From assembly GCA_003557765.1 (NCBI GenBank), contig PWNO01000282.1, positions 1-9,141 on the forward strand: a stretch of DNA of 9,141 nucleotides, written 5' to 3'. This stretch comes from Bacteroidales bacterium (GTDB taxonomy: Bacteria > Bacteroidota > Bacteroidia > Bacteroidales > UBA7960). Position 1 is the stretch's first letter. Every line of letters starts with the position of its first letter. The translations under genes and the position numbers were made by a program. The notes under the pieces are model-generated. The model made no database searches. It worked only from the letters and a program-made list of their open reading frames with translations, and was not told the DNA's origin. Positions 6,625-9,141 of this stretch are shown here, piece by piece.

Positions 6625-7608
6625 TTATGGGTTTATTCGCTGCTCCAGCCAGTTTAACACCTTTTGCTGGCTTTCAGGGGTGCAGATATCCAGACTTTGC
6701 ACGCACATAAATAGGGGGGGCGGTTTAAGCCTGCTCTCTTTGAGCTTCCTGTCAATATAGTTTTCGCCCCCTTTATAGGGCTTCATGAAGATCAAAGCCG
6801 GCTTTTTCTGGTGTGTGTTGCCCAGCTTGATTTCCGTGTGATATAAAAGAGAATTGAAATTAAACTGCTCAGCGCTACGGAACTTATAAGAAAGATTTTT
6901 GCGAATGGCGTCGTGGTACTCGCGGAAAATGTACTGGGCCATTGGTTTTGAGATGGCATATGGAATGTGGTTGAAACAGAAGTACCTCCATCTATGACCA
7001 GCCAAATGCGCTGCAGACCACTGTGCCAAATGATAAGACGGCTTGGGCCTGTAAGTTTTCCTCTGCAGGATGAATCTGACTGCCCAGCTTTTCAACTTAT
7101 GATACCAAACCCTGGGATAAGGTGCCGGCAACCAGCCTCCGCGTAAGACCGGCCTGTTATTGATGAAAAAATCCTCCCGGCATACTTCCCTGATTAAAAA
7201 GGTGTCGTCATTAAAATAAATGAAGTTATCAGAAAGTCCGTCGATGCGCCATAACATGCTTTCAATTACCCGGCTGTTGAAAACGGGCAAATATTCTTCA
7301 TATCCCCTGAAAACCTCTTTGTGATCGACGACGCGAAAAGTGTTCAGCCTTTCAGGAAAGTGTTTCTTGATGTCGTCATACAGATTCGGGTCCTGATTGT
7401 CAGTGAGCACATATACGTTTCTGACAAAAGGGGCAAATGTGTATATGGAGAGCAGGCAATACCTGATTTCGTTCACAGACCTGAATCGCGTGTGTTTAGA
7501 TCCAAAAAAACCGCGCTTACCGGAGTCAAGGTACGGCATCATCTTTTTCTGATGCCCGGGGTCATCACCGTCAACCCAGGCGATCACGACATCCACGGGC
7601 TTGGGCAT
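6625..7608 (-). CDS. Stealth-family sugar-phosphate (hexose-1-phosphate) transferase
   Basis: Stealth proteins transfer sugar-1-phosphate from a nucleotide sugar to a growing glycan, making phosphodiester-linked capsule or exopolysaccharide. Conserved region 1 is VDVVIAWVDGDDP (5-17). Region 2 spans about 44-155 and includes VNEIRYCLLSI (45-55), VYVLTDNQDP (65-74), LPVFNSRVIESML (107-119) and FIYFNDDTFL (129-138). Region 3 has NHIPYAISKPM (213-223) and FRS (243-245), and a weaker region 4 covers about 300-325. The protein appears cytosolic. The frame is open to ATG 7752 (375 aa), but I choose ATG 7608 (327 aa): homologues usually begin just before DVVI.WVDG, and AAGAAGG (7619-7613) lies 4 nt upstream. 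ATG 7650 is another candidate. It is divergent from the glycosyltransferase gene and precedes the ligase gene by 64 bp. The donor sugar cannot be predicted. Confidence 0.9.
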   Translation of the reverse strand: MPKPVDVVIAWVDGDDPGHQKKMMPYLDSGKRGFFGSKHTRFRSVNEIRYCLLSIYTFAPFVRNVYVLTDNQDPNLYDDIKKHFPERLNTFRVVDHKEVFRGYEEYLPVFNSRVIESMLWRIDGLSDNFIYFNDDTFLIREVCREDFFINNRPVLRGGWLPAPYPRVWYHKLKSWAVRFILQRKTYRPKPSYHLAQWSAAHLAGHRWRYFCFNHIPYAISKPMAQYIFREYHDAIRKNLSYKFRSAEQFNFNSLLYHTEIKLGNTHQKKPALIFMKPYKGGENYIDRKLKESRLKPPPLFMCVQSLDICTPESQQKVLNWLEQRINP

Positions 7609-7612
7609 ATCA

Positions 7613-7619
7613 CCTTCTT
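7613..7619 (-). promoter_or_regulatory. Ribosome binding site deciding the Stealth gene start
   Basis: The minus strand reads AAGAAGG ending 4 nt before ATG 7608. Together with the usual N-terminus of Stealth proteins, it favours this start over the upstream ATGs at 7650 and 7752. Confidence 0.45.
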
Positions 7620-7801
7620 TGCGCAGTTGTGTCTCCTTGTTTTCGGTCATGTTACAAATCATATGTTCGTGCTGCCGTAAATCAAAAAAAGAAAGCGATT
7701 CCGTGTATGTGTTGGTGACTTGTAAATAGCTGTTGGTGAAACTATTAAACAATTACCGCAGCAAGCTATTGCTTTTTTTTGCACTTTTGCCTTCAACAAA
7801 G

Positions 7802-7809
7802 CAAATATA
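7802..7809 (-). promoter_or_regulatory. Possible -7 element for the Stealth-ligase operon
   Basis: The minus strand reads TATATTTGC, matching TAnnTTTG. No clear TTG is seen 18-21 bases upstream. It overlaps the leader of the divergent glycosyltransferase gene, so the two transcripts may interfere. It would give a leader of about 190 nt to ATG 7608, or about 40 nt if ATG 7752 is used. Confidence 0.35.
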
Positions 7810-7822
7810 CAACAAGAATTTC

Positions 7823-7829
7823 AGGGAGA
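7823..7829 (+). promoter_or_regulatory. Ribosome binding site of the glycosyltransferase gene
   Basis: AGGGAGA lies 8 nt before ATG 7838. It selects that start over the longer open frame beginning at ATG 7733, whose extra 35 residues resemble no part of this family. Confidence 0.6.
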
Positions 7830-7837
7830 ATCATATT

Positions 7838-8689
7838 ATGGTTTATGCGGGCAAAGACAAAATTGCTGTCATGTCGATGGCACGTAATGATCAATTCTTT
7901 ATTCAGAAATGGATTGATTACTATGGTGAATGTTTCGGGATGCAAAACCTGTATTTGATCCTGGACGGATATGATCAGGCATTGCCTGCGCAGCATAAAT
8001 TGATGCACGTTGAAAGGGTTGCGCACAAGTCCATGCCCAGGCTGCAAGGGGATCGCTATCGAGCCCGGATGGTATCTGAAAAAGCAAGAAGTCTATTTCA
8101 GCAAGGTTATGAAAGGGTCATTGCCACCGACATTGATGAATTTCTGGTGCTGGATCCGGCTGCTGGTGAGTCTTTATATGCATACCTCATGAAGCCCGCG
8201 AAGGCGGTTTCCCGCTCTGCCCTGGGGTTGGATGTGGGGCAGCACCTGGAGGAAGAAGATGCCATAAATCCCGACATCCCATTTTTGCAGCAAAGAAAGT
8301 ATGCGCACGTGTCGGCAAGATATACCAAGGCCATCGTGGCTAACCAGCCGCTTACCTGGGGCTCGGGGTATCATAGGGTGAAAGGCCACAATTTTCACAT
8401 TGACCCAAACCTGTATCTCTTTCATTTTGGGATGGTAGATTATGCACAGTGCAAACAGAAAACCGGCAACCAGGAGCTGTTGAAAAAGGGCTGGAACGCA
8501 CACCTCGACAGGCGCTTTCAGCTTTTTGACCTGATTTTGAATAAGGAGGCCGTGGATGGCGATCAGTTTTTTCCCAAGGCCAGGCGCAGGCAAAGTCTTT
8601 TCAGGCCTGTGTTTGCCCTGAACAAACCCGGAATGCTCCGGGAGAAGCCAATTGTTGTTGTTCCGGAACGTTTCAGGGAGATTGTTTAA
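7838..8689 (+). CDS. Glycosyltransferase family 2-like protein (Glyco_tranf_2_4 type)
   Basis: Likely a GT-A fold glycosyltransferase acting in the cytoplasm on a surface glycan. The 283-aa sequence begins KIAVMSMARNDQFFIQKWIDYY (8-29 region), the usual opening of this group in which RN(D/E) begins the nucleotide-sugar site and W-x-x-Y/H follows. LYLILDGYDQ (38-47) is the second strand and loop. VIATDIDEFLVLDP (94-107) carries the D-x-D metal-binding motif (Asp98, Asp100) followed by Glu101, typical of Glyco_tranf_2_4 and related DUF23/GT92-like enzymes. Later blocks RYTKAIVANQP (161-171), GYHRVKGH (177-184) and LYLFHFGMVDY (192-202) resemble the acceptor-side region of these enzymes, where a late His is common. 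There is no membrane segment. The start is ATG 7838, supported by AGGGAGA; the frame is open to 7733. The neighbours (Stealth enzyme, ligase) suggest the same polysaccharide pathway. Donor and acceptor are unknown. The stop codon is the first part of a dispersed repeat. Confidence 0.85.
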   Translation: MVYAGKDKIAVMSMARNDQFFIQKWIDYYGECFGMQNLYLILDGYDQALPAQHKLMHVERVAHKSMPRLQGDRYRARMVSEKARSLFQQGYERVIATDIDEFLVLDPAAGESLYAYLMKPAKAVSRSALGLDVGQHLEEEDAINPDIPFLQQRKYAHVSARYTKAIVANQPLTWGSGYHRVKGHNFHIDPNLYLFHFGMVDYAQCKQKTGNQELLKKGWNAHLDRRFQLFDLILNKEAVDGDQFFPKARRRQSLFRPVFALNKPGMLREKPIVVVPERFREIV

Positions 8690-8710
8690 TGTGCTAATGA
8701 AGGGTTTTGG
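8688..8710 (+). repeat. Dispersed intergenic repeat, copy B (after the glycosyltransferase)
   Basis: TAATGTGCTAATGAAGGG at 8688-8705, then TTTTGG, matches copy A on the minus strand at 2538-2516 with one difference in the first 23 bases. It overlaps the TAA stop of the glycosyltransferase by two bases. A related partial copy (GTGCCAAT then GAAGGGTTTCGG) lies at 8743-8762. Confidence 0.75.
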
Positions 8711-8750
8711 ATGCCAATGTGCCAATGTGCTAATGTGGTAATGTGCCAAT
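8711..8750 (+). repeat. 8-bp tandem repeat (consensus GTGCYAAT, five units)
   Basis: Consecutive octamers ATGCCAAT, GTGCCAAT, GTGCTAAT, GTGGTAAT and GTGCCAAT fill 8711-8750. A sixth unit at 8691-8698 is separated by GAAGGGTTTTGG. The last unit is followed by GAAGGGTTTCGG, so the octamers appear to have expanded inside the dispersed element. Confidence 0.8.
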
Positions 8751-8773
8751 GAAGGGTTTCGGGGATAATATGA

Positions 8774-9141
8774 CGCATCCCCCGACTTTTGGACATTTCG
8801 ACTTTTCGACCTTTGGACATCTTGTCCTTTTGTCCTTTTGTCTTTTCGTCCTTCCACCCTTACCTCCGATTATCCAATCTTTGCAGCACACAAACCATCG
8901 CCACACCACAAAACCTCCGCATCCCCGGACCTTTAGACCTTTAGGCTTTTCGACCTTTCGACATTTGTCTTTTCGTCCTTCCACCCTTACCTCCGATTAT
9001 CCAATCTTTGCAGCACACAAACCATCGCCACACCACAAAACCTCCGCATCCCCGGACTTTTGGACCTTTCGACTTTTCGTCCTTTGGACATTTGTCTTTT
9101 CGTCTTTTTGTCTTTTTGTCCTTTTGTCTTTGCTAAAAAAA
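8774..9141. repeat. Tandem repeat of 127-144 bp with T/C-rich tracts, reaching the window edge
   Basis: CGCATCCCC begins a unit at 8774, 8918 and 9045 (spacings 144 and 127). A 94-bp core is perfectly duplicated at 8837-8930 and 8964-9057, offset by 127 bp. Between cores are low-complexity tracts built from words such as CTTTTGTC, TTTTCGAC and CTTTGGAC, which vary in number between units. The third unit lacks its core inside the window and ends in a pure T/C-rich run followed by GCTAAAAAAA. No gene is supported here: frames on the minus strand through the tracts are rich in Lys, Arg and Gly only because of the repeat. Whether the array continues past 9141 is unknown. Confidence 0.85.

Noticed and set aside
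7733..7837. N-terminal extension of the glycosyltransferase from ATG 7733
   Set aside because: The extra 35 residues do not fit the family, and a good Shine-Dalgarno precedes ATG 7838.
8174..8857. Minus-strand 227-aa frame
   Set aside because: It is partly antisense to the glycosyltransferase, and its N-terminus is translated low-complexity repeat.
8730..8984. Minus-strand 84-aa Lys/Arg-rich frame
   Set aside because: It is made entirely of the tandem repeat and T/C-rich tracts, so its composition reflects the repeat.
8837..9057. CRISPR array
   Set aside because: Only two 94-bp copies are seen with a 33-bp low-complexity gap; repeat length, spacer content and absence of cas genes do not fit.

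Overview
The window looks like chromosomal DNA of a member of the Bacteroidota. The evidence is several promoter-like sites of the TAnnTTTG type characteristic of that phylum, an O-antigen ligase with the long middle loop I associate with Bacteroidota, a DsbD with the N-terminal domain style of the group, and AT/TC-rich dispersed intergenic repeats. No mobile-element genes, tRNA, rRNA or CRISPR array were seen. The species cannot be named from this sequence.

Layout, left half (1-3969): three housekeeping genes lie on the minus strand. From upstream to downstream they are tilS (tRNA-Ile lysidine synthetase), a ubiE/menG methyltransferase (last methylation of menaquinone synthesis) and a 3'-truncated dsbD (membrane thiol:disulfide interchange protein, running off the left edge). 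dsbD has its own promoter-like site. The 195-bp tilS-ubiE gap is filled with repeats: a 23-bp dispersed element directly after the tilS stop, a small hairpin and a 101-bp interrupted palindrome.

Middle and right (4126-8689): a divergent promoter region (about 4126-4173) separates tilS from a surface-polysaccharide cluster. The cluster has a YrbL-like kinase-fold protein (+), converging on an O-antigen ligase (-) preceded by a Stealth-family sugar-phosphate transferase (-). A GT-A type glycosyltransferase (+) is transcribed divergently from the Stealth gene. A reasonable reading is that the glycosyltransferase and Stealth enzyme build or decorate a glycan, the ligase transfers it to an outer-membrane acceptor, and the kinase-like protein modifies or regulates part of this; the last step is the most speculative.

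Right end (8690-9141): no gene. It holds a second copy of the dispersed element found after tilS, again directly after a stop codon and in the same orientation, then an 8-bp tandem array, then a 127-144 bp tandem repeat (94 bp of it perfectly duplicated) flanked by T/C-rich low-complexity tracts. This repeat-rich intergenic DNA is the least explained part of the window.
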